Assembly (NCBI GenBank): GCA_900555045.1
Contig: USJW01000012.1
Location: forward strand, 1 to 59,740
From: an uncultured Clostridium sp.
GTDB taxonomy: Bacteria > Bacillota > Clostridia > Lachnospirales > Lachnospiraceae
Length of the DNA stretch: 59,740 bases
Direction of reading: 5' to 3'
Part shown: positions 1-9,031 of the stretch, piece after piece
Layout: the number at the start of each line of letters is the position of its first letter
How positions within the stretch are numbered: position 1 is the stretch's first letter
Notes under the pieces: model-generated
Database searches by the model: none
Told to the model about the DNA's origin: nothing
Seen by the model: only the letters and a program-made list of their open reading frames with translations
Translations under genes and position numbers: made by a program

Positions 1-92
1 AGTGTGTGTGATGTAAGGGTTTTAAGGGTGTCGTTTACAGAGAAAAACTGTTCAGCAACAGTTTATTATATGAAAAAGAGAGGAAAAGAGCT

Positions 93-1712
93 ATGAAAAA
101 GAGAACGAAACAGATACTGGCCATGTTCCTGACAGCTGCTATGGCAATTTCCATGACTGCTTGCGGAAGCTCCAAGGCCCCCGCTTCATCCGGAGGAGGA
201 AATTCTTCGGAGGCAGCCGGCGGCTCCCAGGCGGCGGGTGAGGAGAAGCTCAGCAGCCGCGACACCTTAAATATGGCCTGCAAATCCGAGCCGACCTCCC
301 TGGACCCGGCACAGACGAAAGACCTGGTAACCTGGATGTTCATGTACAATGTCTCCGATTCCCTGCTCTACTTTAACTGGGAGACCCAGGAGTACGAGCC
401 GGCCATCGCCACCGAGTGGAAGGAGAGCGAGGATGGCAAGGAGTACACCTTCACCATCCGCGAGGGCGTGAAGTTCCACAACGGCGACACCATGACCGTT
501 GACGATGTGGTCTACTCCCTGAACCGTGCCATCGCTTCCTCGTTCACGGCTCAGACCAACGCCTGCATCGATCACTTCGAGAAGATCGACGACACCCACA
601 TGAAGGCAGTTTTAAAATACTCCTACGCTCCGTTCCTGGAGATCATGACCAACCCCGCCTACAGCATCGTGAGCCAGAAGGCGGTGGAGGAGTGCGAGGC
701 AGCCGGACGCGACTTCGGCCGTGAGCCCGTGGGCGTCGGCGCATACAAGTTAAAGAGCTGGCAGAGCGGAAACCGCCTGGAGTTCGAGCGCCATGACGAC
801 TACTACCGCGGAACCCCGAAGATGAAAAACATCAACTGGACGATCATAACCGACGCATCCGCTGGAGCGATGGCTCTGGAGGCCGGTGAGATCGATTACT
901 ACTACGGCTTAAGCAAAGCGGACTATGCGCACCTGGCTGAGATGCCCAACCTCACCACGGTTGTCGAGGACCGCGGCTTCGGTCTGTACGACATCACCTT
1001 CAACACCACCGACGGCCCCTTTAAGGACGTCAACTTGAGAAAAGCAGTTGCCTACGCCATCAACCGTGAGGAGATCCTTCAGGGCGGCGCAGAGGGACTG
1101 GGCTCCGTGAACAACTGCTGGTGCGCGACCGGCGCAACCGGCTACCTGGATGACTTTGAGTGGTACGAGCAGGATCTGGACAAGGCGAAGGAGTGCCTGG
1201 CAGCGGCCGGATACCCCAATGGCATCGATATCGTGTTCACACAGGACAGCTCCGACACCTACATGGCGCCCGCAGAGGTTATGCAGGCCCAGCTGGCCAA
1301 GGTCGGCATCAACGTGACCTTCGAGAAGCTTCAGCGCTCCGTGTGGATCGACACGGTTTCCGGAAACCGTCAGTTTGACGCTTCCCTGCGCATGACCAAT
1401 CACGTGATCAACGACGCGGAGTACCTGCTGCGCCGCAGACTGACCACCGACATGTTAGGCGGCGGCAACAACTACGCGGGCTACCAGAATCCGGAGTTCG
1501 ACAAGCTAGTGGATTCCTCCGTGACCGAGACCGATCAGGCAAAGCGCAGCGAGATCTTCCGCCAGTGCTACCAGATGATCAAGGACGATGTGCCGGTTAT
1601 CCCGCTGTACACCCAGAGCACCACGATCGTGATCAACAAGAACATCAAGGGCTGGACCTTCCATCCCCTGGAGCGCAATGTGTGGGCGAACGCTTACCTG
1701 GTAGAGGAATAA
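93..1712 (+). CDS. ABC transporter substrate-binding lipoprotein, peptide/opine family 5
   Basis: Extracellular binding protein of a peptide-type ABC importer, anchored to the outer face of the membrane by lipid. The first 24 residues form a lipoprotein signal (KKR, hydrophobic core, lipobox MTAC with Cys24), followed by a Ser/Gly/Ala-rich linker and a family 5 domain (for example the segment with DTLNMACKSEPTSLDP and the later YTFTIREGVKFHNGD). At 539 aa it has the usual family length. The start is set by a GAGAGG-type site about 9 bases upstream. It heads an operon with two permeases, two ATPases, two C45 hydrolases and a PrpF-like enzyme, so the ligand is probably a small amide or peptide-like compound; that part is inference. 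The promoter must lie left of, or within, the first 92 bases; none is obvious there. Confidence 0.93.
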   Translation: MKKRTKQILAMFLTAAMAISMTACGSSKAPASSGGGNSSEAAGGSQAAGEEKLSSRDTLNMACKSEPTSLDPAQTKDLVTWMFMYNVSDSLLYFNWETQEYEPAIATEWKESEDGKEYTFTIREGVKFHNGDTMTVDDVVYSLNRAIASSFTAQTNACIDHFEKIDDTHMKAVLKYSYAPFLEIMTNPAYSIVSQKAVEECEAAGRDFGREPVGVGAYKLKSWQSGNRLEFERHDDYYRGTPKMKNINWTIITDASAGAMALEAGEIDYYYGLSKADYAHLAEMPNLTTVVEDRGFGLYDITFNTTDGPFKDVNLRKAVAYAINREEILQGGAEGLGSVNNCWCATGATGYLDDFEWYEQDLDKAKECLAAAGYPNGIDIVFTQDSSDTYMAPAEVMQAQLAKVGINVTFEKLQRSVWIDTVSGNRQFDASLRMTNHVINDAEYLLRRRLTTDMLGGGNNYAGYQNPEFDKLVDSSVTETDQAKRSEIFRQCYQMIKDDVPVIPLYTQSTTIVINKNIKGWTFHPLERNVWANAYLVEE

Positions 1713-1741
1713 TCAATTTATAATCAAACAGTCGACGGCTT

Positions 1742-1770
1742 GCCGGGCGTTCACCGAGCGCCCGGCTTTT
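1742..1770 (+). terminator. Intercistronic hairpin between binding protein and permease genes
   Basis: An 8-bp perfect GC stem (GCCGGGCG at 1742-1749 with CGCCCGGC at 1759-1766) is followed by TTTT. It sits between the binding-protein gene and the first permease gene of one operon. Such hairpins commonly act as partial terminators or 3' stabilisers that keep binding-protein mRNA in excess; that role is inferred here. Confidence 0.6.
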
Positions 1771-1822
1771 ATAAACAGCGAATCGGTGCGTTTTGCCGTT
1801 TTGGACTGTGGAAAGGATGTTT

Positions 1823-2776
1823 ATGCTCAAATACATAGGAAAAAGACTCTTGATGATGATCCCTGTGATTATAGGCGTCGTTTTCATCATCTTTGCGATC
1901 ATGGAGCTCACCCCAGGCGATCCGGTGATGATGATCCTGGGAGAAGGCGCTCCCATCGAGGCGCAGGAGGCGCTCAGGGAGGAGATGGGCCTTAATGATC
2001 CGTTCCTCGTCCGCTTTGGCCGGTATGTCCTGGATGCCGCTCACGGAGATCTTGGGACAAGCTACACCTCCAACCTCCCGGTGTTCGACGAGATCGTGAC
2101 CCGCATGCCTTACACCTTAAAGCTTGCCACCTTCAGCATCATCGTGGCGGTGCTGATCGGCCTTCCCATCGGCATCCTGTCCGCCATCAAACAGTACTCC
2201 GTCACGGACAACGTGACCCTGGCGGTCTCGCTGACCATCACCTCCATGCCGGCGTTCTTCCTCGCCATGCTGTTAATGATGCTCTTCTGTATCAAGCTGG
2301 GCTGGCTCCCCATGATGGGACTCTCCACGCCGAAGCACTATATCCTGCCGGTCATCGCCTCAGCCTCGTCCACCACGGCGGCCCTCATGCGAATGACCAG
2401 AACCACGATGTTGGAGGTAATCCGCCAGGACTACATCCGCACCGCCAAGGCCAAGGGCGCCACACCCAGAAAGGTGACCTACGGGCACGCGCTGCGAAAC
2501 GCCCTGCTTCCGGTTGTGACCGTAATCGGCACCAACTTCGGCTTTGCCCTGGGCGGCTCCATCGTGCTGGAGCAGGTGTTTACCATCCCGGGACTCGGCC
2601 AGCTGATGATCAACGCCATCCGCCAGAAGGATACGCCGGTCGTCATGGGCGCGGTTATGACCACAGCGATTTTCGCCAGCCTCATCAACCTTCTGGTCGA
2701 TATTGTGTACACCTATATTGATCCGAGACTGGCATCCCAGTTTACTTCTGTGAAAAGGACGGTGAAGAAGGCATGA
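1823..2776 (+). CDS. Peptide-type ABC transporter permease, DppB/OppB family
   Basis: Integral membrane subunit forming half of the translocation channel of the importer. It begins MLKYIGKRLLMMIP, has about six membrane segments, and carries the permease coupling (EAA-like) loop around EVIRQDYIRTAKAKGA followed by HALRNALLPV, typical of DppB/OppB. In-frame ATGs exist at 1793 and 1817, but the GAAAGG site at 1811-1816 fits the ATG at 1823, which also gives the standard family N-terminus. The 3' end overlaps the next gene by four bases (ATGA), so the two permeases are probably translationally coupled. Confidence 0.92.
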   Translation: MLKYIGKRLLMMIPVIIGVVFIIFAIMELTPGDPVMMILGEGAPIEAQEALREEMGLNDPFLVRFGRYVLDAAHGDLGTSYTSNLPVFDEIVTRMPYTLKLATFSIIVAVLIGLPIGILSAIKQYSVTDNVTLAVSLTITSMPAFFLAMLLMMLFCIKLGWLPMMGLSTPKHYILPVIASASSTTAALMRMTRTTMLEVIRQDYIRTAKAKGATPRKVTYGHALRNALLPVVTVIGTNFGFALGGSIVLEQVFTIPGLGQLMINAIRQKDTPVVMGAVMTTAIFASLINLLVDIVYTYIDPRLASQFTSVKRTVKKA

Positions 2777-3681
2777 GTACAGTTACCACAACAGCGGGCA
2801 GCTCCGTAAAGAGCAAGTACAGCACTTCCAGGAAAAAGAGTCAGTGGAAGACCATCTGGGTCCGGTTTAAGCGGAACAAACTGGCCCTTGCCGGCCTGAT
2901 TGTTTTTGCACTGATGGCCATCACGGTTCTCAGCGCCAATCTCTGGCTCAACTACGAGGAGGGGGCGCTCACCATGGACATCGCCAACGCCTACCAGAGC
3001 CCCAGCGCGCAGCACATTTTCGGCACGGACCAGTACGGCCGTGATTACTTCACCCGCGTGATCTACGGCGGCCGGATCTCCATGTTCGTGGGAATCGCCA
3101 CCGTCGCCGTATCCCTCACCTTCGGTGGCCTGATCGGCGCCACCGCGGCGTATTACGGCGGCAAGGTGGACAACATTCTGATGCGCTGCATGGACGTGCT
3201 GATGGCCATCCCCAGCACCCTGCTCGCCATCACCATTATCTCCGCCCTGGGCTCGAGCATGATGAACATGATCGTGGCCATGGGCGTCTCCCAGATCGCC
3301 AGAATGGCCAGAATTGTGCGCTCGGCGGTGATGGGCGTCAAGGGCCAGGAGTACATCGAGGCCTGCAGAGCCTGCGGCACCAGCGACGCCCGCATCATTA
3401 TGCGGCACATCCTTCCCAACGCCATGGGCCCTGTGCTGGTACAGGTGACCCAGACCGTGGCCCGTTCCGTCATCACCGTGGCATCCTTAAGCTTCGTGGG
3501 CCTGGGAGTCTCCGAGCCGACACCGGAGTGGGGCAGCATGCTCTCCTTTGCAAAGACCCAGATGAGATATTATCCGTATCTGTCTCTGTTCCCGGGATTT
3601 GCGGTGGTTATGTCCGTTATGTCCCTCACCCTTGCGGGCGACGGCTTGAGAGACGCCATGGATCCGAGACTGAGAAACTAA
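2773..3681 (+). CDS. Peptide-type ABC transporter permease, DppC/OppC family
   Basis: Second channel subunit of the importer. The N-terminal stretch (WVRFKRNKLALAGLIVF) is the OppC_N segment, followed by the HIFGTDQYGRDYFTRVIYGGR motif region typical of DppC and by a coupling loop (GQEYIEACRACGTSDARII, then HILPNAMGPV). About six membrane segments in 302 aa, usual for the family. It starts on the ATGA overlap with the upstream permease and is followed after 22 bases by the first ATPase gene, which has its own GGAGAGGGAG site. Confidence 0.93.
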   Translation: MSTVTTTAGSSVKSKYSTSRKKSQWKTIWVRFKRNKLALAGLIVFALMAITVLSANLWLNYEEGALTMDIANAYQSPSAQHIFGTDQYGRDYFTRVIYGGRISMFVGIATVAVSLTFGGLIGATAAYYGGKVDNILMRCMDVLMAIPSTLLAITIISALGSSMMNMIVAMGVSQIARMARIVRSAVMGVKGQEYIEACRACGTSDARIIMRHILPNAMGPVLVQVTQTVARSVITVASLSFVGLGVSEPTPEWGSMLSFAKTQMRYYPYLSLFPGFAVVMSVMSLTLAGDGLRDAMDPRLRN

Positions 3682-3703
3682 TTTCTGGAGAGGGAGCAAA
3701 CGT

Positions 3704-4699
3704 ATGTCTGAAAAACTTTTGGAAATCAAGAACCTGCATGTTATGTATAAAACCGACGAGGACGATGTGTACGCCCTAAACGGGATCAACCTGGACCTAG
3801 ACAAGGGCGAAACCCTGGGGTTAGTGGGTGAGACTGGAGCGGGAAAGACCACCATCGCCCTCAGCATCCTAAAGCTGCTTCCCGAGCGGACCGGCTTTAT
3901 CACCCAGGGCGAGATCCTGTTTGAGGGTCAGGACCTGGTGCACATGAAGGAGGAGAAGATGCGCATGCTGCGCGGCAACGACATCTCCATGATCTTTGCC
4001 GACCCCATGAGCGCCCTAAACCCCCTTCACACCGTTGGAAAACAGATCGCCGAGGTGATCGAGCTGCACAACGCGGGCATGAACCACGCCGATATCGAGA
4101 AAAAGGTGGACGAGATGATGGAGCTGGTGGGAATCCCCGCCGAGCGGAAGATCGAGTACCCCCACCAGTTCTCCGGCGGCATGCGCCAGAGAATCGTGAT
4201 CGCCATGGCCCTCTCCTGCACGCCGCGCCTGCTTTTGGCGGACGAGCCCACCACGGCATTGGACGTGACCATCCAGGCCCAGGTGCTCAAGATGATGGAC
4301 GACCTAAAGGAGCGCTTAAACACCGCCATGATCATGATCACCCACGACTTGGGCGTCGTGGCGCAGATCTGCAACAAGGTGGCGATCATCTATGCCGGCG
4401 AGATCGTGGAGTACGGCAGGATTGAGGATATCTACGAGGGGGACAAGCATCACCCCTACACCGTCGGGCTGTTCGGGTCCATCCCGGACATCACCAGCAC
4501 CGCCGCCAGGCTGACGCCCATCGACGGCCTGATGCCGGATCCGACGAAACCCATTCCCGGGTGCCGGTTTGCGGACCGCTGCCCGCACTGCATGGAGATC
4601 TGCAACACGAAAGCGCCGGATATGGCCAATTTTGACGGCCACCAGATTAAGTGCTTCCTCTATTCGCAGGACGAAAAGAGAGGCGGGGAGGGAGAGTAA
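3704..4699 (+). CDS. Peptide ABC transporter ATP-binding protein, DppD/OppD family
   Basis: Cytoplasmic ATPase that powers the importer. Walker A GETGAGKTT is at residues 42-50, the signature is FSGGMRQR, and Walker B reads LLLADEPTTALD with the H-loop in ITHDLG. The C-terminal oligopeptide-transporter extension with its cysteine cluster (CRFADRCPHCMEIC) is present, which separates OppD/DppD from other ABC ATPases. 331 aa, normal. The stop codon directly abuts the start codon of the partner ATPase (no intergenic base). Confidence 0.93.
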   Translation: MSEKLLEIKNLHVMYKTDEDDVYALNGINLDLDKGETLGLVGETGAGKTTIALSILKLLPERTGFITQGEILFEGQDLVHMKEEKMRMLRGNDISMIFADPMSALNPLHTVGKQIAEVIELHNAGMNHADIEKKVDEMMELVGIPAERKIEYPHQFSGGMRQRIVIAMALSCTPRLLLADEPTTALDVTIQAQVLKMMDDLKERLNTAMIMITHDLGVVAQICNKVAIIYAGEIVEYGRIEDIYEGDKHHPYTVGLFGSIPDITSTAARLTPIDGLMPDPTKPIPGCRFADRCPHCMEICNTKAPDMANFDGHQIKCFLYSQDEKRGGEGE

Positions 4700-5650
4700 A
4701 TGGATACACCTTTGATTCAAACAAAAGACCTGGTTAAATACTTTAACACCAAGCGCGGATACCTGCACGCGGTGGACCATGTGAATATCTCCATCAAGAA
4801 GGGGGAGACCCTGGGCGTCGTGGGCGAGAGCGGCTGCGGAAAGTCCACGCTCGGCAGAACGATCCTGCGCCTCTTGGAGCCCACATCCGGGCAGATTTTG
4901 TACAACGGCGAGGACATCGTGGGATACTCGCCGAAACAGATGAAGGAGATGCGAAGGAAGATGCAGATCATCTTCCAGGACCCCTTCACCTCCTTAAACC
5001 CCAGAATGTCCGTCAGTGAGATCATCGTAGAGCCCATGATCACCACCAAGACCCTTAAGAATAACGCGGAGCGGTTAAACCGCGTGTATCAGCTGATGGA
5101 GACGGTGGGCCTGGCGGAGCGGTTTATCAACTCCTACCCCCACGAGCTGGACGGCGGGAGAAGACAGCGAATCGGCATCGCCCGCGCCCTGTCCGTGAAC
5201 CCGGAGTTCATCGTCTGCGACGAGCCGGTGTCCGCCCTGGACGTGTCCATCCAGGCACAGATTTTAAACCTGATGATGGATCTGCAGGACGAGATGGGGC
5301 TGACCTACATGTTCGTCACCCACAACCTGAGCGTGATCAAGCACATCAGCAACAACATCGCGGTGATGTACCTGGGCCAGTGCGTGGAGCTGGCGCCGAC
5401 GGACGAGCTGTTCGCGCACCCGCAGCACCCCTACACCCAGGCGCTTCTCAACGCGATTCCCATCGCTTCCTTAAAGCATCGGAAGAAGCTGGAGATCATC
5501 AAGGGCGAGGTGACTTCGCCCATCAACCCCAAACCCGGCTGCCGCTTTGCCGACCGGTGCCCCTACGCCAGTGAGCGATGCAGGGAGGACGGGCTGTCCC
5601 TAAAGGAGGCCGCGCCCGGGCACTTTGTGGCCTGCCGACTGCACGAGTGA
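4700..5650 (+). CDS. Peptide ABC transporter ATP-binding protein, DppF/OppF family
   Basis: Second ATPase of the importer. Walker A GESGCGKST at residues 42-50, Walker B FIVCDEPVSALDVS, H-loop VTHNLS, and a C-terminal cysteine cluster CRFADRCPYASERC. The ABC signature reads LDGGRRQR in place of LSGGQRQR; to my knowledge this variant recurs in clostridial OppF-like proteins, so it is not by itself evidence of inactivity. Together with the 3704-4699 product it would form the ATPase heterodimer. The next gene starts about 20 bases downstream. Confidence 0.92.
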   Translation: MDTPLIQTKDLVKYFNTKRGYLHAVDHVNISIKKGETLGVVGESGCGKSTLGRTILRLLEPTSGQILYNGEDIVGYSPKQMKEMRRKMQIIFQDPFTSLNPRMSVSEIIVEPMITTKTLKNNAERLNRVYQLMETVGLAERFINSYPHELDGGRRQRIGIARALSVNPEFIVCDEPVSALDVSIQAQILNLMMDLQDEMGLTYMFVTHNLSVIKHISNNIAVMYLGQCVELAPTDELFAHPQHPYTQALLNAIPIASLKHRKKLEIIKGEVTSPINPKPGCRFADRCPYASERCREDGLSLKEAAPGHFVACRLHE

Positions 5651-5670
5651 GAAAGGAGCACATCGCGGGA

Positions 5671-6735
5671 ATGGAAAAGAGAGAACCGTATCCACTGATT
5701 GAGATTACCGCTGAGACCCCGTTTGAGCGCGGGGTTCAGTACGGGGCCCAGGCGAAGGAGCGCATTGGAATCTGTATTGAGTACTATAAGGAGTCCTTTA
5801 AAAAGCAGGGCTTTACCTGGGAGAAGGCGAGGGAGTACGCCATGGGCTACCTGCCGGTGATCCAGGAGACCATGCCGGAGATTCTGGAGGAGGCGAGGGG
5901 CCTGGCAGCCGGGGCCGGGCGGGAGTTCGAGGAGATCATGGCTATCAACTGCCGCTACGAGATCAGCAAGCTTCCGAAGCCGGAGGAGTGCACCACGGCG
6001 GCGATTCTGCCGGAGGCCGCCCGGGGCGGGAAAACCTACGCTGTAAAAAACTGGGATTTCTATGAGAAAACCATGCCACACATTGTCCTGCTGCGGATCC
6101 GCACAGAGGAGTGCTCGCTGATCGGCTGGGCGGAGGCGGGGCAGATGCTCCGGGAGGGCTTCAACTCCAACGGCATCGCCATTGTTAACAATGCGCTGCA
6201 GTCAATCCACGACCGCTACGGGGCCGGGCTTCCGGTTACCTTCCTGCGGCGCCGGGTGCTTGCCAGCCGCAGCTTTGAGGAGGCGGCGGACCTGGTCCGG
6301 AACTTTAAGCGCTGCGTGTCCAACAACATCATGCTGGTGGGCGCGAAGGGGCAGGCCCTGGACTTTGAGGTGCAGCCGGACCGGATGGACCAGGTGTACT
6401 CGGACGGAGGAATCCTGACCCATGCCAACCACTTCGTGGTGGACCCGGACGCCGACGCGTTCCCGGAGCGCCCGAAGGTGAGGGACAAACGGCTTAGGGA
6501 GCTTTTGGCGAAGCGCCGGGGCGACATCGACGTGCCGTACATCATGGAGTGCATGAAGGACCACGAGTACTGGCCCAAGGCCATCTGTAGCCACCCCACC
6601 TTTGCGGGGGACAAGCGGACCTACATCCCCGCGGGCATCACCGTGGCCTCCATGATTGTGGATTTCGCGGAGAACACGGCCTACATCTGTTCGGGACCGC
6701 CCTGCGAGGGCGAGTATATTCCCTATAAACTGTGA
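5671..6735 (+). CDS. C45-family N-terminal-nucleophile amidohydrolase/acyltransferase-like protein, copy 1
   Basis: Resembles the acyl-CoA:6-aminopenicillanic-acid acyltransferase/C45 peptidase family, in which a precursor cuts itself just before a cysteine that becomes the N-terminal nucleophile. The hallmark is seen at residues 93-110: NCRYEISK, then EEC-TTAA with Cys107 as predicted nucleophile, followed by KNWDF. Later family blocks THANHF and GPPCEGEY are present. 354 aa, normal. The open frame extends upstream, but the AAAGGAG at 5652-5658 supports the ATG at 5671; a GTG at 5647 has no ribosome site. The physiological substrate is unknown; being in an importer operon suggests it hydrolyses an amide that the importer brings in. 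Confidence 0.82.
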   Translation: MEKREPYPLIEITAETPFERGVQYGAQAKERIGICIEYYKESFKKQGFTWEKAREYAMGYLPVIQETMPEILEEARGLAAGAGREFEEIMAINCRYEISKLPKPEECTTAAILPEAARGGKTYAVKNWDFYEKTMPHIVLLRIRTEECSLIGWAEAGQMLREGFNSNGIAIVNNALQSIHDRYGAGLPVTFLRRRVLASRSFEEAADLVRNFKRCVSNNIMLVGAKGQALDFEVQPDRMDQVYSDGGILTHANHFVVDPDADAFPERPKVRDKRLRELLAKRRGDIDVPYIMECMKDHEYWPKAICSHPTFAGDKRTYIPAGITVASMIVDFAENTAYICSGPPCEGEYIPYKL

Positions 6736-6755
6736 TCTGAGAAAGGAGTCCTTAC

Positions 6756-7808
6756 ATGTTACGCTATCCATTTATAAAAGTATCCGGAGCGACCTATTAT
6801 GAGATCGGAAAGGATTACGGACGCCAGGCGAGAGATCTGATCGCCCATGCCGTCAACGACTACAAGCAGGTCTTTGCATACACCTCCAACCGCTCCTGGG
6901 AGGAAATCCAGAATTTCGCGCTGTCCTTCGTGGACATCACACGCAAGCTGGTGCCCGAGGTGATGGAGGAGGTGGAGGGAATCGCGGAGGGCTCCGGCTT
7001 CTCCCTGGCAGATATCATGGTGGTCAACTGCCGCTATGAGATCACCAAATTCCCCCAGAGTAACGAGTGCACCACCGCCGCGGTGCTGCCGGAGGCGGCC
7101 AAGGACGGCAAGATGTACCTGATCAAGAACTGGGACTACCGGGTGGGCATCATGGACCACGTGATGATCATCCACATCACCCAGCCCGACGGCACCCGCA
7201 TCATGGGCCTGACCGAGGCGGGGCAGGTGATCCGCGGCGGCATGAACAACTACGGCATCGCCTCGGCCAGCAATAACCTGCAGTCCATCTACGACGCCTG
7301 GGCGGTGGGGCTTCCCACGGTGTTCGCCAGAAGAGCGCTCTTAAAGTGCAAGACCTTCGACGAGGCCAAGGCGTTTATTACCAGCTTCCCGCGGGCCGTG
7401 TCCTGCAACATCATGGTGGCCGGCTTCAAGGAGAAGAAGGCCATCGACTTTGAAGTATACCCCGGCGGAACCGACATGGTCGAGCCGGAGAGCGGGGTTG
7501 TGACCCACGCCAACCACTTTGTGGTGCAGCCGGAGATTCACGCGCTGCAGCGCTCCCCCAGAGCGGACCGCCTGCGCGAGCTTCTGATGCAGAAGCACGG
7601 GGAGCTCGACCCGGCTTACATCAAGTGCTGTATGGCGGATCACTTAAACTACCCGCAGGCCCTGTGCCGCCATCCGGTGGACCCCACGCAGCCCCTCAGC
7701 ATGCGGCCCATCACCGTCTCCAGCGAGATCATGGATTTCGAGGCGGGTGTGATCCACATCTGCGCGGGACCGCCCTGCACCGGGGAGTACTGCACCTACG
7801 TTCTGTAA
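6756..7808 (+). CDS. C45-family N-terminal-nucleophile amidohydrolase/acyltransferase-like protein, copy 2
   Basis: Paralogue of the preceding gene, clearly alike over its full length (shared NCRYEI, ECTTAA, KNWD, EAGQ, NNLQSIYDAW-like, THANHFVV, CMxDH, GPPCxGEY blocks). The predicted autoprocessing site is before Cys105 in NECTTAA. 350 aa; start fixed by AAAGGAG eight bases upstream. Two divergent copies in tandem suggest either two substrates or a heteromeric enzyme. The family contains acyltransferases as well as hydrolases, so the direction of the reaction cannot be decided from sequence. Confidence 0.82.
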   Translation: MLRYPFIKVSGATYYEIGKDYGRQARDLIAHAVNDYKQVFAYTSNRSWEEIQNFALSFVDITRKLVPEVMEEVEGIAEGSGFSLADIMVVNCRYEITKFPQSNECTTAAVLPEAAKDGKMYLIKNWDYRVGIMDHVMIIHITQPDGTRIMGLTEAGQVIRGGMNNYGIASASNNLQSIYDAWAVGLPTVFARRALLKCKTFDEAKAFITSFPRAVSCNIMVAGFKEKKAIDFEVYPGGTDMVEPESGVVTHANHFVVQPEIHALQRSPRADRLRELLMQKHGELDPAYIKCCMADHLNYPQALCRHPVDPTQPLSMRPITVSSEIMDFEAGVIHICAGPPCTGEYCTYVL

Positions 7809-7827
7809 AGCGCGAGGGACAATGACT

Positions 7828-8952
7828 ATGAGAAAAATACCGTGTACCTACATCCGCGGCGGCACCAGCCGGGCGCTGTTTTTTAAGAAGGAAGACCTGC
7901 CAGGGGATCAGTCCCTGTGGCCGGAGCTGTTCATAAAGGCCCTGGGGGTGCGCCGGACGGCGGCGGGGCTCTCCGCCATGGGGATGGACTTTCCCACCCA
8001 CAAGGTGGCGGTGATCTCGTCCCACGATGGGCCGGACGCCGACGTAGATTACAATTTCTTCCAGATTGATTCGGAGAACTACGATGTGGACAACCGCGGG
8101 AACTGCGGCAACATGTCCTCCGCCGTGGGGCCCTTCGCCATCGACGAGGGGATGGTGGAGGCGACGGAGCCGGAGACCGTGGTGCGGATTTACAACACAA
8201 ATACCCGCCGGATCATCACCAGCCGGGTACAGGTGAAGGACGGGAAGAGCTGCACCGAGGGGGACGCCGTGATCCACGGCGTTCCCGGCAGCGGGTCGCC
8301 CATCTGGCTGTCCTTTGAGCGGCCGGGCGGCGGTCTTACCGGAAAGCTGTTCCCCACCGGAAACAAGGTGGACGCGTTCCATGTCCCGGGCCACGGGGAC
8401 CTGCCGGTCACGCTGATCGACTGCGCGAACCCGGTGGTAATCTTTCAGGCGGCGGACGCCGGGCTCACCGGCACAGAGCTCACCTCCTTAAACAGCAGGA
8501 AGGACTTTATCGACCTGGTGGGGCGGGTGCGGGGGATGGCCGCAGAGGTGTTCGGCCTGGTGGACCGCTGGGAGGACGCCGCCACAAAGTCCACCTACAT
8601 GCCCTTTGTGGGCATCGTCTCGCCGCCCCAGAGCTACGAGGATATGGACGGGAACCGGATCCTGGCGGATTCAATGGATATCTGCTGCCGCTCCTTCATC
8701 ACAAAGCTGCACCGGGCGTACCCCATCGCCGCCTCCATGGCCACGGCCGCCGCGGCGCGGATCCCGGGGACGCTGGCCTACGAGGTAGCCCGGCCGGATT
8801 CCTGGAAAAACAGCGTCGTGCTCGGACACGCGGGAGGCACCACCGAGGTGAAGATCGAGGTGGACGGGGACGAGGTTGTGAGAGGGACGGTGCTCAGGAC
8901 GGCTTGTACGTTGATGAAGGGGACGTTGTGGGTGGAGATGGAAGGTAAATAG
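7828..8952 (+). CDS. PrpF-like isomerase (PrpF/4-oxalomesaconate tautomerase family)
   Basis: Member of the PrpF branch of the diaminopimelate-epimerase-like fold, which moves a double bond or isomerises small carboxylic acids such as aconitates. The N-terminus KIPCTYIRGGTSRALFF is the PrpF signature; the NCGNMSSAVGPFAID block carries the conserved Cys, and MATAAAARIPGT plus a C-terminal GHAGG are family blocks. About 374 aa. An ATG at 7822 lies only 3 bases after the GAGGG site (7814-7818), so the ATG at 7828 (9-base spacing) is preferred. It is the last gene of the importer/C45 operon, and no citrate-cycle neighbour is seen, so its substrate is likely an acid released by, or linked to, the C45 reactions (inference). 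Confidence 0.8.
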   Translation: MRKIPCTYIRGGTSRALFFKKEDLPGDQSLWPELFIKALGVRRTAAGLSAMGMDFPTHKVAVISSHDGPDADVDYNFFQIDSENYDVDNRGNCGNMSSAVGPFAIDEGMVEATEPETVVRIYNTNTRRIITSRVQVKDGKSCTEGDAVIHGVPGSGSPIWLSFERPGGGLTGKLFPTGNKVDAFHVPGHGDLPVTLIDCANPVVIFQAADAGLTGTELTSLNSRKDFIDLVGRVRGMAAEVFGLVDRWEDAATKSTYMPFVGIVSPPQSYEDMDGNRILADSMDICCRSFITKLHRAYPIAASMATAAAARIPGTLAYEVARPDSWKNSVVLGHAGGTTEVKIEVDGDEVVRGTVLRTACTLMKGTLWVEMEGK

Positions 8953-9031
8953 GGGACGCAAACGCAGAGGGAGGTAGTCGCGGGGCGGGAGGTTCCACGG
9001 CTCTCACGAACGGATGCACCTCTCTAAAATC

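Noticed and set aside
5147..5172. OppF-like signature LDGGRRQR as a sign of an inactive ATPase
   Set aside because: Walker A, Walker B and the H-loop are intact and this signature variant is, to my knowledge, common in related clostridial proteins.
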